64,000 nucleotides of DNA from Amorphochlora amoebiformis (lineage: Eukaryota; Cercozoa; Chlorarachniophyceae), in the NCBI GenBank assembly GCA_054601695.1, contig BAAHQB010000073.1, positions 310,001-374,000 on the forward strand, in the 5' to 3' direction. Shown here one piece after another: positions 28,171-63,886 of this stretch. The stretch's first letter is position 1; every line of letters starts with the position of its first letter. The position numbers were made by a program, and so were the translations under genes. The notes under the pieces were generated by a model, which saw only the letters and a program-made list of their open reading frames with translations, ran no database searches and was not told the origin of the DNA.

Positions 28171-28676
28171 TGTACACGCACACATTTATATATATAGAAT
28201 ATATATAAATTTTTATGTATAGGTATAGGTATATATATATGTATATATATATATATATTATATATTTAACATATATATAAATATATATATATATATACAT
28301 ATAAATATACATATATACATACATATATATATATATTATTTATGTATTTTTATATAATTAACATACATATATACGTTTGTATGTATTTAAATATATAAAT
28401 GTGGTTATATTTATAATACTTATATATATATATATATATGTATATAACATAACATGTGTGTATATACATATTAAATATATGTATATATATATATATAAAT
28501 ATCATATTTAATATGTATGTGTATATATATATATAAATATATATATATTTATTTATATATATACATATGCATATATATATATATATATACATATGCAAAT
28601 ATGTACACATATATATGTACACGTATATTGCTAGTTTTGTAGTTTTTAATACTATATATGCTTTTTTAGTATACAG

Positions 28677-28711
<35 letters not shown>

Positions 28712-28895
28712 ATATATCTCATGGTATACTACACGGGGGAAGGAAAAAAAGTGTTCGAATGTTCACTACCCTTGCATTCTTCCCGGTATTACCTCCCATA
28801 CTACTCGTTTCTCTGCTAACAACACCAAGATTAGAGGTTAAAATTGTCAGGCTCCGTTCAGACTGCAAAGAGGTCAAATTAGCTTCAGAGTTGGC
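27359..28895. other. 5' region of the methyltransferase gene, possible first exon at 28044-27991
   Basis: A minus-strand ATG at 28044 opens 18 codons ([18 protein letters not shown]) ending in AAG followed by GCAACA. If that GC donor is used, it joins the exon at 27358 in phase and completes the gene. The interval also holds CCCTAA-like repeats at 27590-27664 and a CT-rich tract at 27760-27850. From 28045 to 28700 it is TA microsatellite. From 28715 to 28895 there is unique sequence without a supported exon. Confidence 0.4.
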
Positions 28896-29001
28896 TTACA
28901 TTTTAGGGATATCAGTAGTTATATTCTTTGCCTCCAAATCGCGGGCTGGAGCTAGATCTTCGTCATGGATGAGGATTATGAATGGTTGAATGGTGTATTT
29001 A

Positions 29002-29077
<76 letters not shown>

Positions 29078-29119
29078 CATACATACAAATATGTTTGTGT
29101 TATATTTTACACATACACA

Positions 29120-29160
<41 letters not shown>

Positions 29161-29317
29161 CGTATATGTATGTGTGTGTATTTATATGTATGTTTTATGT
29201 CTATTTCACACATGTGAAAATGCATAAATACAACATTAACACATGTCACACATATTATATACATACACACACATACATATACATGCAAATATATGTATAA
29301 ATATAACCTATATAAAC

Positions 29318-29369
<52 letters not shown>

Positions 29370-29609
29370 GTACATATTAAATACCCTCAATTTTGGGCAT
29401 ATTCGGAGGGGGAACAGCGGATCTCTTCGGGGAAGATTTTTTCGCCCTGGGCCCTTTCTCTTTCCGTTTGATAGCATTGCCCTTGGAATTGTAAGGTTAA
29501 TAAGGTAACGTAAGGCTAGATTATAGTTAGGGTGTGATTTAGGGTAGCATTTGGGTTAGCTGACCACCGCCTCGGCTGCCTCGATGAGGTTACTGAAACC
29601 GGTATTGAT
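28896..29609 (-). CDS. Basic nuclear-type protein, 3' exons only
   Basis: Three exons in phase, 29609-29565, 29481-29385 and 28951-28896 (stop TAA), read [14 protein letters not shown], then a strongly basic segment ([20 protein letters not shown]), then [14 protein letters not shown]. The basic stretch looks like a nuclear localisation or nucleic-acid-binding tail. I do not recognise the family. Upstream exons may lie beyond 29610, or these may be later exons of the locus at 30528-31246, whose last exon carries a similar PKRSVPPN motif. TA introns separate them. Confidence 0.45.
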
Positions 29610-29618
29610 CTGGAATGT

Positions 29619-29684
<66 letters not shown>

Positions 29685-29893
29685 TATACATTTATATATA
29701 AATATATATACATATATATATATATATATATTTACATGTATATATATATATATATATATGTATATATTCAATATATATGTGAAATATACACATATTTGTA
29801 TTATGTAGATTTATTTTAAAATACATAGTATACATGTATAATATACAAAAGATACCTAAAAATATACATACGCTTAATATGCATTCATACATT

Positions 29894-29977
<84 letters not shown>

Positions 29978-30022
29978 ATATATATATATATATATATAAT
30001 ATATATATATTTATGTATACAC

Positions 30023-30077
<55 letters not shown>

Positions 30078-30140
30078 GAAAATGTATATATTTGTAGAAT
30101 ATAATGTACATATAAGAAATATGGGTATATATATATATAT

Positions 30141-30218
<78 letters not shown>

Positions 30219-30527
30219 AATAATATTATATGTGTGTGTGCGTTTATGTATATCTCTCATTCGTATAAAATTCCACATTCATTTTCGAAACATTGCTAGC
30301 TCCAGCCCTCGATCTCCCTGTTGTATGATCCAAGTTAGTACATTACGATAACCACATAAACCTTCTTTCATTACCTACACTGATCCTAGTCTAGCAAGAC
30401 TTAATCCGAGTATAGTCCCTTCCCTAAATCGTGCACCTCTCAACACTACCAGGAAACCGTACCCCAACCCAAAGAAATCGCAAGCCTAGACCCGAACATT
30501 TCGAAGCCTCACTCCAAGTGTTCTGGG
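29610..30527. other. TA-rich stretch then unique AT-poor sequence
   Basis: From 29610 to 30230 the sequence is nearly all TA with short CA runs. From 30230 to 30527 it is unique sequence in which I find no defensible exon. Confidence 0.6.
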
Positions 30528-31246
30528 TTAGGGGGGAGGGTAGGTTTCGACGGCATGACCCATAGCGATTCGAGCGGTATTAGGAGGTACAGAACGCTTT
30601 GGTATCCCTCCAGCCCTCTGCTTCTTCCGCGGAATAGAACTTGCACCTTGCCTGTGTTTTGGGATTTAGATTACAAATAGGGATAAGGTTGACAAATTTT
30701 ACGGACAATTTGGGGTTGAGTCGTTTGCGGCTGGGGGAGGGTTTACGGCTGGCGGAGGGCTTAGGGGATCGGATGGGAAGGCCTTGGCTGCGATTGGTGT
30801 ATGAGTTCGAATAAGATTATCGAGGACTCGTAAAACACGTTTAGTGGGGAAAACCGACATTGAGCTAAATGAGGGAAAGAGGGAAGTTATGACCTCTTCC
30901 TCTCCAGATTCAAAACCGCCAACGCGCGGGCTCTAGCCGACAGTTTGGATTTCGGCTGACGAGAATGCGCAGTCGATGCGGGCTTTTTCCTAGCGATCTG
31001 CACCTCTTTCGCACTAAGTCGGCGAAATTTGTCCTTCACTTGGGACTTAAATAGACAGGGAAGAATGAGGGTTGGATCACAAAAGGAAAGGCATATAAAT
31101 TGATGGTTGTATTGCCAAACGTGGGCAGTTGCGTTCATTTGGCACGATATAGTCGGACAGAATCACAAGTTATCGTAGAATTCACAGTATCATCTTATTT
31201 TGGTGCATACCTCGAGCTGCTTGAGGTCTGCAAGACTAATGGACAT
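30528..31246 (-). CDS. Small basic protein, 99 residues
   Basis: Exons 31246-31211, 31045-30894 and 30639-30528 join in phase from ATG to TAA. The first reads MSISLADLKQLE. The second (SQVKDKFRRLSAKEVQIARK then a Lys/Arg-rich run) resembles the end of a Myb/SANT repeat, where VKDKFR is common, but the rest of such a domain is absent. The third is IPRKKQRAGGIPKRSVPPNT and ends in PPP. The net charge is strongly positive, which suggests nucleic-acid binding. The family is unknown. The locus has no TA in its introns, unlike its neighbours. An alternative last donor after GHA would connect it to the exons at 29609-28896. Confidence 0.55.
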
Positions 31247-31564
31247 CGTCAACAGGCGCTATGATAGGACATCATGATTTTGACATGGACCCATGAAAGT
31301 GTCCCATAAATGTCCCAACTCTCCTAGAATATCATGAAAGAAACTAAATCAATTTGTCGGTGATGGAGCTGGCAACTTGCACATTTGAACCGTGACGAAG
31401 TCGATGGGCTTACGAAGCAAAAGCCCACGTATTGACCTATGAATTGCCTCACGGACACATGTGTCTATCATGATGCAGTACTCCCGTTGTGCAGGTTGAA
31501 GTAGGCCAGTGGAACCAACTGAGTTAGATTTTTAGCATTGCTGAGTTTGGATGTCAGATATCTT

Positions 31565-31615
<51 letters not shown>

Positions 31616-31743
31616 CATATATATACATATATGTATATACATGTATGTATAAAGTTTGTGTGTACATATAATATTGTAATTGAACTAAAGTCACATTGAC
31701 CCATGGGGCCATGTCCATGACTGCCATGATATATGATATATAG

Positions 31744-31791
<48 letters not shown>

Positions 31792-31821
31792 ATATATAAT
31801 ATATATATATATATATATAGT

Positions 31822-31870
<49 letters not shown>

Positions 31871-32210
31871 CTTGCATCCATTGTATTTAGTGTATATATG
31901 ATAATATGAGGCTGCTGCAACTAGATACATCAGCGGTTGTAAGTATTATACTATTACCGTAAGTATTATGGTGACCTACTAGACCTACTACGTTAAAGTC
32001 CGACTATAACACGGTCAGGATGCCAATTATTCAGTGACTATCTAGACTTCGGATAAAAATATAATTATACGATAATTAATATTATACACATAACATGATA
32101 TATATATATATATATATGACTATATAAATATATCTAGATATATACATGTTTATGTATACTAGATATTTATGTGTACATATATGTAAAGTATATATATATA
32201 TTCTAGGTAT

Positions 32211-32252
<42 letters not shown>

Positions 32253-32329
32253 ATATGTATAATCATTAGTACAATGCACTGATGATTACCTAGTAGACAG
32301 CCACGGCATGATATACTAGATATAATCAT

Positions 32330-32370
<41 letters not shown>

Positions 32371-32410
32371 CATCTAGACATATCCGATACACATACATAT
32401 GTGTATCATG

Positions 32411-32459
<49 letters not shown>

Positions 32460-32673
32460 ATATATCATAGTGATTATATATATACATATCTAGATATATA
32501 TATATATATTTATATATATATATATGTTAAATCTAGCCAAAAGCAGTTGACATATCTCTAGTACAATAATTGTATCTAGATAATATTGTACATACGGTAC
32601 CGAACATCGCGTTACTCTTATAAATAGTAACTAGAACACGTTAATTGCAACATTATTCTAATATTTGCCTTAA
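31247..32673. other. Spacer upstream of the basic-protein gene
   Basis: From 31247 to 31560 there is unique sequence that probably holds the promoter of the small basic-protein gene. TA tracts dominate 31567-31860. From 31930 to 32640 the sequence alternates TA tracts with CTAG-rich unique blocks. I see no exon. Confidence 0.55.
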
Positions 32674-39792
<7,119 letters not shown>

Positions 39793-39978
39793 CAATGGAT
39801 CGGCATCTCTAAGAATCTTATGTCCTACGGTTGTCCCATAGGGTAGTCTTAGCCTCTAATGGAAACATTGTTGCCCTCTAATAGGACATCCTAGTCAGTC
39901 ACTCAGTCGTGGCACGCTCGGTAAGGTGGGCCGCGCTCCTTGGCCGGGTCTGCCACTCTTTCCCGCCTTTTAGACAGC
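39793..39978. promoter_or_regulatory. Likely bidirectional promoter, 186 bp
   Basis: The start codons of the Josephin gene (minus) and TAF4 (plus) are 186 bp apart. The half next to TAF4 is GC-richer than its surroundings. No TATA box is evident. Confidence 0.55.
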
Positions 39979-55245
<15,267 letters not shown>

Positions 55246-55253
55246 TATACAAA

Positions 55254-55292
<39 letters not shown>

Positions 55293-55382
55293 ATATATAT
55301 GTATCTATATATATATATGTAATATATTTACACACACACATATATATATATAATATTTTTTATTTTATATATATTCATATAT

Positions 55383-55419
<37 letters not shown>

Positions 55420-55659
55420 AATATATATACATACATACATATGTATGTATATATTATATATATATATATATATGCACAATATACATGTTTATACACATGT
55501 GTGGACTTGTTTATAAACATATCAGCACATACATATATATATAAGTAAAGATACATATATAGTACATATTGATACCCTAACACATGCACGTACATATACA
55601 CGCACACACATGCACATCAGCTCGCTTTCTTGTCTCGGAGTGCTGACGATCGGATCTGC

Positions 55660-55803
55660 CTACTTCTTCCGCACGCTGGTAACCAACATTTTCATCCCAA
55701 CGTTAACGCGTATCCCTCACCTAGATGTAATTGAAATATCCCGAAGGTCGATAATGTCCATCAATATAACGTCACAATTCGGGCCAATGAGGTAAGTCTT
55801 CTG
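55660..55803 (-). CDS. Candidate 3' exons of an unknown gene
   Basis: Minus-strand exon 55803-55721 (QKTYLIGPNCDVILMDIIDL and on) ends in a strong AG/GTGAGG donor. The next acceptor gives a five-codon last exon at 55675-55660 ending TAG. The plus strand of the same interval is also open for 60 codons and ends in its own GTAAGT donor, so the strand is uncertain. No family is recognised. Exon-like islands at 57015-57290 might belong upstream, but I could not make their phases agree. Confidence 0.3.
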
Positions 55804-55838
55804 CTTTGAATAAAAATATAGATTTTCAAATGCAGATA

Positions 55839-55880
<42 letters not shown>

Positions 55881-56075
55881 TAGATACATGTACATATATA
55901 CATGCACATAAATATGTACATATAGATGAATACAATATGTATATATATATATAGTATATATTGTGTATATACCTACATGTATTCAGATATATATTTGCTT
56001 ACAGATATATATATTAACATAATGTGGATTTGTATAAAAACAAGTATATATATGAGCTCACATACATTATATCTG

Positions 56076-56119
<44 letters not shown>

Positions 56120-56148
56120 CATATTATATATTGTTATGCAGGCATATA

Positions 56149-56194
<46 letters not shown>

Positions 56195-56341
56195 TCATAA
56201 GTATATTAACATGTACATATATGTAAAAATATAAATATATGCATGTACATGTGCCTAATGTATATGTACTGTATAATATATGTATGTGTATGTATCTTGT
56301 ACTGTATAATATATGTATGTATCTATATATAGTATATATGC

Positions 56342-56372
<31 letters not shown>

Positions 56373-56455
56373 TATATAAAATATATATACACATATGTGT
56401 GAGTGTATAAATATATACTAATGAAATAAATAGGAAAATATGAATTATGAAAATG

Positions 56456-56617
56456 AAATATTTGAAATATGAATATTTGAAATATGAAATATTTGAAATA
56501 TGAAATATTTGAAATATGAAATATTTGAAATATGAAATATTTGAAATATGAAATATTTGAAATATGAAATATTTGAAATATGAAATATTTGAAATATGAA
56601 ATATTTGAAATATGAAA
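56456..56617. repeat. 16-bp tandem array, about ten copies
   Basis: The unit TTGAAATATGAAATAT repeats with almost no variation. From 56638 to 56730 the flank carries inverted relatives (TTTCATATATTT-type), so the region could fold into a long hairpin. Confidence 0.92.
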
Positions 56618-57098
56618 TTCATTAGTGAACTGCATATTTCATGTATTTCATATATTGCATATATTTCATATATTCATATATCTCATGTATTTCATATACC
56701 ATTTCATATATTTCATATATGTCATATATCTATCGTCGGTATATACTACTAGCTATAAGCCTGTAACTTATTAGTAATAGAAATGTATCTACTATATGTA
56801 CAACTACAAATGATTAGATCACTCATAGCTATACTCTAGATACTCTAGATACTAGAGAGAGTACTAGTATTACGTTTTCACCAGAGTTAGACTAGTATAT
56901 CATAATTTCATGTATTAAGTCAAACCCACATATCTTTTCCACTGGGCTGTAGCATATGTAATATTTCTAATATGCTTTGGAAAATATTGTCACCTTCAAA
57001 GTAGACGAAATCATACTGTTAATAATACATATTACACATACATATATATATTTCTCTTGGGAGGCAGCGAAACTCTCACATGTGCTCAACATATATGA

Positions 57099-57139
<41 letters not shown>

Positions 57140-57156
57140 TATTATATATATATACA

Positions 57157-57196
<40 letters not shown>

Positions 57197-57250
57197 ATAT
57201 ATATATATATATATATACATATATACCCCAGGTCATAGATGCGTCTCGAA

Positions 57251-57299
57251 CGTCATGGCAATAGCAGAACTTTAACGTCATGGCAATAGCAGAACTTTA
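57251..57299 (+). repeat. Two exact copies of a 25-bp unit
   Basis: CGTCATGGCAATAGCAGAAC plus TTTAA is repeated directly in tandem. Confidence 0.95.
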
Positions 57300-58014
57300 C
57301 CCCGATGATGTACCGAGGTGTGATCGAAATGCTGTCAGCCGTGAATTTGTCCTTAATTAACTAGACTAATATTAAAATATTCTCGCCAACCGGTACCAAA
57401 GGCCATCACCTAGATGGTATATTCTAGATATTGCGCCACTTCACGAGTTATATTTGTATCGTAATATCACTAGACCTATCTAGATTATACGCATACGCCG
57501 AGAGATAGTCTAGATAGTATCTAGAGGTCTAGGAGGTAGTCTGGGTAGTAAAGTACATAATCATTTTATGTACAGTATCTACTATAGCTAGTAGATATAG
57601 AGCATCATGTCTAATGTACTGAGATATCAACATATATACATATATATCTAGTATATATATATATATATATATACTCTAGATACTAGATATATATATATAT
57701 ATATATATATGGTACATATACACTTAAGAATTTCTCAAAGGCCATCAGTTCAGTATGACCTGTCTAAACAATATACTTGATTACGAATTAGATATATTAT
57801 TGATCGCAACTTGAAGAACCAGTCCTAGAGTCCTCACAATACTAAAACTGTTTTTTTTTTAGGAGTATTTACAGTGTGCCGATCGACCTCGAGATCAGGA
57901 CCCGCTGGACCCAGAATCCCCGTTGCTTGTTGACCGCGCTGCTTGGGCTCTTTTACGCTGTTCATATGCTTGATCATCCTGCAGTAGGATTCGCTCATTC
58001 AGTGGGGTTGAATT

Positions 58015-59069
58015 TCACATTTGTTTAATCAGTACCGTGGGTAGCTCGTAGCGACATGTTGGGCAACTGTTGTGCTGAAAGGATACATTCATTAGCTAAT
58101 AACCCCGAGGGAGAAGGGAAGTTCTCACCAGTTTCAACCATGGTAAGATGCAATCCTTGTGGTAGTAATGTGCGCATGGTAGCTCTATAACTACTTCTCT
58201 CTCCTTGTACTCATCCTTACAGACGGCGCAGGGTATCTCAGAGAGTTTTCCTGCATGCAAACCAGAAAAAGAATTGTTTAGAAAATTTAAGTGTGCACAA
58301 TTACTCTCTATCAGCTCGAATAGAATCCTCTCTGCGCGTGTGCGTGGAGGTTAGAGACAGTTACCTGCTTTGTTGGAATCTATTTTGCCCTCCTTGAGCT
58401 GCTTGAGAGCCTCCTTGGCCGTAGGGGGGGTTCCATACCGGCTACATATTCAGACGAATAAGTGGGCCATAACTCGAGTTCTGAGGTAAGGAGGTGACTT
58501 ACTTGGTGTCATTCATCATGATATGATTCAGTATATCCTGGATGCTTCTTCCCGGCCCTCCCCGTCCCAGCCGCATCGGAAATCTGAGCAGAAGGAGGAT
58601 TACAGCGCCAGATGAAACGTGTGCATGTGAAAGGGCCATACCCATTGCGATTTGATCGGCTGAGTTGAGAGAGCATCGTGTGGAGAGCTGGAGCGAACCC
58701 TTGGAACATTTGGAAGTGCACGTCGGTATCCGGGCCTAGCTGCGCGGAGTAGTGCTGGACGTTGACGGTTCCCCACCGCATCCCTTGCCCCTTAAATTCT
58801 GTCGTTGGAGCGCTACGATCGGACATCTCTAGCTCCAAAGAATACTGTTTGTGGTCACCGTGGCTCGAGGAATGCTGATCTGGGCTCCTGCGGGTCGGGC
58901 TTCGACTCGTTTTCTTCTCGTCGCTGACATCCTCCTCCCCAGTCATCCTGGGATCCTCCTCTTCTATTTCCTCCAAGAAACTTTCGGTGCACAATGGGCA
59001 GGATATTTCACCATCGTCCTGTGGGTTGGGAATCACCTCACGTTTGCAGGTGTGGCACCAAAACGTCAT
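58015..59069 (-). CDS. RING-H2 E3 ubiquitin ligase, RNF115/RNF126 type
   Basis: This ligase brings an E2 to substrates through its RING. Five exons from ATG at 59069 read in phase to TGA: 59069-58642, 58583-58503, 58441-58365, 58250-58129 and 58074-58015, 255 residues. The N-terminus MTFWCHTCKREVIPNPQ with CPLCTESFLEEIEEED is the zinc ribbon typical of RNF115/126 and binds ubiquitin in known members. A Ser/Arg-rich linker follows. The motif ILNHIMMNDTNRYGTPPTA leads into the C-terminal RING: CAVC, then LPCAHYYHKDCILPWLK, then CPTC, with all eight metal ligands present in C3H2C3 order. Earlier in-frame Met codons extend the first exon by up to 32 residues, but the family begins close to the zinc ribbon, so I chose 59069. 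All four introns are 54-114 nt and free of TA. Confidence 0.94.
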
Positions 59070-59268
59070 CCGGAAGCTCCCCAGACGAAGGCTTCGGTGA
59101 GAATTAGTGACAATAAAGCGTGACAATTCTAGCACGTGTCTGTAGATAAATACCTTTGATATCAATATTTAAGATATAAGTATATCTCCTCTACCTCACA
59201 GATCGATATCTGGATATCCAAATTTCGATAAAAAGAGCAACGGCCTGGCGTGCAACGCTTGGGGAGCG
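59070..59268. promoter_or_regulatory. Likely bidirectional promoter, 199 bp
   Basis: The RING ligase (minus) and the next gene (plus) have start codons 199 bp apart. The spacing matches the other two head-to-head pairs. No core promoter motif is obvious. Confidence 0.45.
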
Positions 59269-59640
59269 ATGGACCCTTCGAGTCTCGCGAGACGGGACAA
59301 GAAGGATCGCTTTCATCGGAATCGAAACAGCCTCATTCGTGTCAAGAAGGTCTTTCTGCCCTCACAATTTGGGGGTGTACAGCATCGAGAGAAGAACACC
59401 ATTTGACCGAATATACGCTCGCTTCCGAGCACGGAGCATTTATCTGGTCGTGTGAATGTATACATGGGTTCACTACCGATGAGTTCATGTATACTGGCCG
59501 TGTATAAGTTTCACGATTCTTTGTTGCCTTCGCGTCACAGTCCCTGTTTTGGATTGTTTAGACTGACTCGGGATAGGTCGATAAGAGAATGGAGCGGTTT
59601 GGGGTGGGCTGTAAAGGGGCAATGGAAGAGAGCTAGCACC

Positions 59641-59676
<36 letters not shown>

Positions 59677-59682
59677 CATGTA

Positions 59683-59716
<34 letters not shown>

Positions 59717-60081
59717 CACACATATATATATGTATATATATATATAAGTCTTATGTTCATTTACATACGTGTACAAATAGAGAGATAGAGAGATCCATAT
59801 GTACATTTGCAAAAATCCATCTAAACGCACATGAAAGTATACAGGTGTAGTTCACTATATATTATATATTATATATATACATATATACATATATATATTT
59901 ATATATATATATATATATATATTCATATACATATGTATAAATATATGCATAGGTGTACATTTATATAATATATATATATATATATACATATATATATAGT
60001 ACATATATACATATATATATATATATATAATATATATTATATATATATATATATAATTCATATCCCACAAATAGATATACA

Positions 60082-60127
<46 letters not shown>

Positions 60128-60249
60128 AATTGTTTTGTGTCTGATCATTCAGGAAAATAATGACTTGCGTGACGAACTTCGCAAGCTGAAGACGAAAAAC
60201 CTCAGGATGTCGAGGAGATTAGCGAAGGTTCACACAGATGTAACCATAT

Positions 60250-60329
<80 letters not shown>

Positions 60330-60447
60330 GTACACTACTACGTAAGTATGTCAGTATATATATGTATATATGTATATATATATATATATATACATATTTC
60401 ATCCATATAGTGATTATATATTCATATAATATCTATATAATACATAC

Positions 60448-60481
<34 letters not shown>

Positions 60482-60555
60482 TTACGTATATATAATATTA
60501 TAGAGCAGTATGTAATGAATTATACAAATATCTATCGTGTATACATGTGTGTGTA

Positions 60556-60594
<39 letters not shown>

Positions 60595-60819
60595 TATATG
60601 TGTATGTGTATATGTATGTACATATATATATTTACATGTATGTATATGTGTATATATATATATATATGTGTGTATATGTATGTATGTATATTTATATATT
60701 AATAATATATATATATGTGTGTGTATATATATATTATATTTATATGTATGTGTATATATATACATGTATATATATATATATATATACGTATGTATGTATG
60801 TGTATATTGTGTATATATG

Positions 60820-60856
<37 letters not shown>

Positions 60857-60977
60857 ATATGCGTTTATACACATATTTATATATATACATACATACATAC
60901 ATACATATATGTATGTATGTATATATGTATGTATGTATACATATATTATTTTTGTCTGTGTAATATGTTTGTATATG

Positions 60978-61008
<31 letters not shown>

Positions 61009-61021
61009 GTATGTATGTATG

Positions 61022-61066
<45 letters not shown>

Positions 61067-61119
61067 TATATAAGTATAAGATACATATATATTTATAAAT
61101 GTATGGGTATTTCTATATT

Positions 61120-61156
<37 letters not shown>

Positions 61157-61355
61157 ATATATGTTCACTTGTATATATTATACACTGTGCAATATGCATA
61201 CATGTGGGTATGTATGTATATGGTGAATACATACAAGTGTGTCTGTGCATGGAGTATTTAAACACACATTTATATGTAATACATTTAGTATATGAATATA
61301 CTAATATTTTATTCATATATTTCAAATCTGTAATATTTGAATACTACGCTATAAG

Positions 61356-61392
<37 letters not shown>

Positions 61393-61541
61393 ATATATGC
61401 TTTCAAAGATAATTTTATTCATGAAGACTATACTAAAAATATATTTTTAAATTTCTTTATATCTCAATAAGTAATTTGTATATTCATACATTGTATATGT
61501 GTATATTATATCTATATATATATATATATATATATATATGC

Positions 61542-61593
<52 letters not shown>

Positions 61594-61634
61594 ATACATA
61601 TATATACATATATGTATATACGTGTATATACACA

Positions 61635-61668
<34 letters not shown>

Positions 61669-62060
61669 ACTCCCTCGAGCTCAAGCGATGCATGTGTAAT
61701 CGTAACCATGACTAATTTTTATGTCTCTATGTGCACCATCTCATGTGCAGCCTGAAGGTAAAGGCTTGAATGACGCAACCATTCCCATTGTACCAACAGA
61801 GGCCAATAGTAGCCTAAAGGTGTATAAGAATATTTACATGTACATAATATATATATATATACATATATATATACATATATATATATACATATATATATAA
61901 TATGTATGTAAATATGTATGTATATGTACATAATATATTGTGTGTATATGTAGAAATATACATATATATATATATATATTATATATATATATAGGTATAC
62001 ATGAATGTCTATATTCATGTACAATATATTTAAATATTTGTGCTACATGTACATCATATG

Positions 62061-62092
<32 letters not shown>

Positions 62093-62155
62093 ATTATATA
62101 TATATATATATATATATTACATCTGTGTTCTATACATATATATATACATACATAT

Positions 62156-62186
<31 letters not shown>

Positions 62187-62281
62187 TCCCTAGCTTTTCA
62201 GTTGTGCATATGTATGCGTGCGTATTCGCGTGTCATCGGCTTTGAGTTAGAGCTTATTTTACTCTTATATATACACAATCT

Positions 62282-62322
<41 letters not shown>

Positions 62323-62469
62323 TATATTTATAATATATTGCAATATATATACATATATACACACATATAGACATATATATATATATTACATATACATATA
62401 CATATATAGTGTGTGTGTCTATAATATATGTATATAATTGTATAAGTATATATATTTATATATATGTGC

Positions 62470-62519
<50 letters not shown>

Positions 62520-62852
62520 TATATGCATGATAAATATACGTATATACACATATATATACATACATATGCATATATGTATGTATTCAAATATACTTACATA
62601 ATTGTGCTACATGTACATCCTATATATACATTTTTATATATATATGTAATTTATATATATATATATATTATCTGTGTTATATATATATAATACATAATGT
62701 ATATATATATATATGTATATGCTAATATAAATTATTTTTATAACGTATGAATATTACATATTATGCATATAAATACATACATATATATATGTATACATGA
62801 AGTATATATTTGTGTGTATGTGTGTTAAGTCTATATATTGAATATATGTATA

Positions 62853-62899
<47 letters not shown>

Positions 62900-62906
62900 A
62901 TGAACA

Positions 62907-62948
<42 letters not shown>

Positions 62949-63081
62949 TATAACACATACATAATATATATATATATATATATGTGCATATATATAAACA
63001 TGATTTCAGGGCACCGTCCAGTACGACATTGTGAAGATATACGGGGGGTATGAATTCTCGAATGGGGTCAGACTATCCTAA
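59269..63081 (+). CDS. Small coiled-coil protein, unknown function
   Basis: Five exons, all phase 0, join 59269-59349, 59617-59640, 60153-60227, 61751-61819 and 63010-63081 (TAA), about 106 residues. The N-terminus is basic ([20 protein letters not shown]). The third exon is a charged helix ([20 protein letters not shown]) likely to form a coiled coil. The fourth is [20 protein letters not shown]. The last reads [19 protein letters not shown] and ends shortly after. The 24-nt second exon is the weakest; the model stays in frame without it. A donor at GGG/GTCAGA could instead extend the gene to an exon-like stretch near 63508. No family is recognised. Introns from exon 2 onward are TA-filled. 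Confidence 0.6.
60228..61750. repeat. TA-filled intron
   Basis: About 1.5 kb of TA, GTAT and CATA microsatellite with a short unique block at 61290-61480; nothing coding is visible. Confidence 0.85.
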
Positions 63082-63407
63082 AACCTAACGTTTGTCAAAC
63101 CTATATCTTGTGTACCCTAACCCTTGTCTAACCCTAACGCTTGCCTACCTTAATGCATGTCTATAACGCTTGTTTAACCGTAACATTTGTCTAACCCTGA
63201 CGCTTGTCTACCCTAAATTTTCCCTAACCCTACTTGTCTAACCCTAACGCTTGCCTGATACTAATGCTTATCTAATCCTAAGCATGTCCACCCTAAGGCA
63301 TGTCTACTCTAACGCTTGTCTAACTCTTAACGTTTGTCTATTCCTGAGGCTTATCTAACCATAACACTTGTCCAACCCAAACGCTTGTCTACCCCTGAAG
63401 CTGGTCT

Positions 63408-63458
<51 letters not shown>

Positions 63459-63471
63459 CATGTAATGTATA

Positions 63472-63502
<31 letters not shown>

Positions 63503-63571
63503 TCTAGGAATCACAAGCTAAGAAGAATGGAAGCGGTCTTACCCAAACTCTAATCCTCACCCTGAACACTC
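63082..63571 (+). repeat. Telomere-like higher-order array, then TA
   Basis: From about 63085 to 63410 the sequence is a degenerate array with a period near 17 bp, built on CCTAACGCTTGTCTAAC. It looks like a CCCTAA repeat with an inserted GCTTGTCT. From 63411 to 63505 it is TA. An exon-like ESQAKKNGS stretch near 63508 could belong to the upstream gene. Confidence 0.8.
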
Positions 63572-63684
63572 TTAATGTTTTTTACTTCTCTCTTCCTTAT
63601 CTGTTCTCCTCTCTTCCTCGCTATAATATATAAATATACATGAATATATACACATATACAGATATTTATATATATCTATATATA

Positions 63685-63724
<40 letters not shown>

Positions 63725-63758
63725 ATGTATGTGTATATTTATGTATAGATGGAATATG

Positions 63759-63789
<31 letters not shown>

Positions 63790-63854
63790 GTATGTGTTGT
63801 GTGTATATTATATCTATATAAATATATGTATATATATAAATACATTTGCATAAT

Positions 63855-63886
<32 letters not shown>

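Larger units (their letters stand above)
55804..58014. other. TA spacer, 16-bp array and CTAG-rich island
   Basis: TA microsatellite dominates 55804-56400 and 57080-57230. The array at 56456-56617 is listed separately. From 56740 to 57850 the unique blocks are rich in CTAG and TCTAGA. No exon is firmly supported. Confidence 0.6.

Noticed and set aside
55610-55795. Plus-strand 60-codon frame with hydrophobic stretch ending at a GTAAGT donor
   Set aside because: No start context or partner exon was found, and the opposite strand gives a spliced reading with a stop; left unresolved at low confidence.
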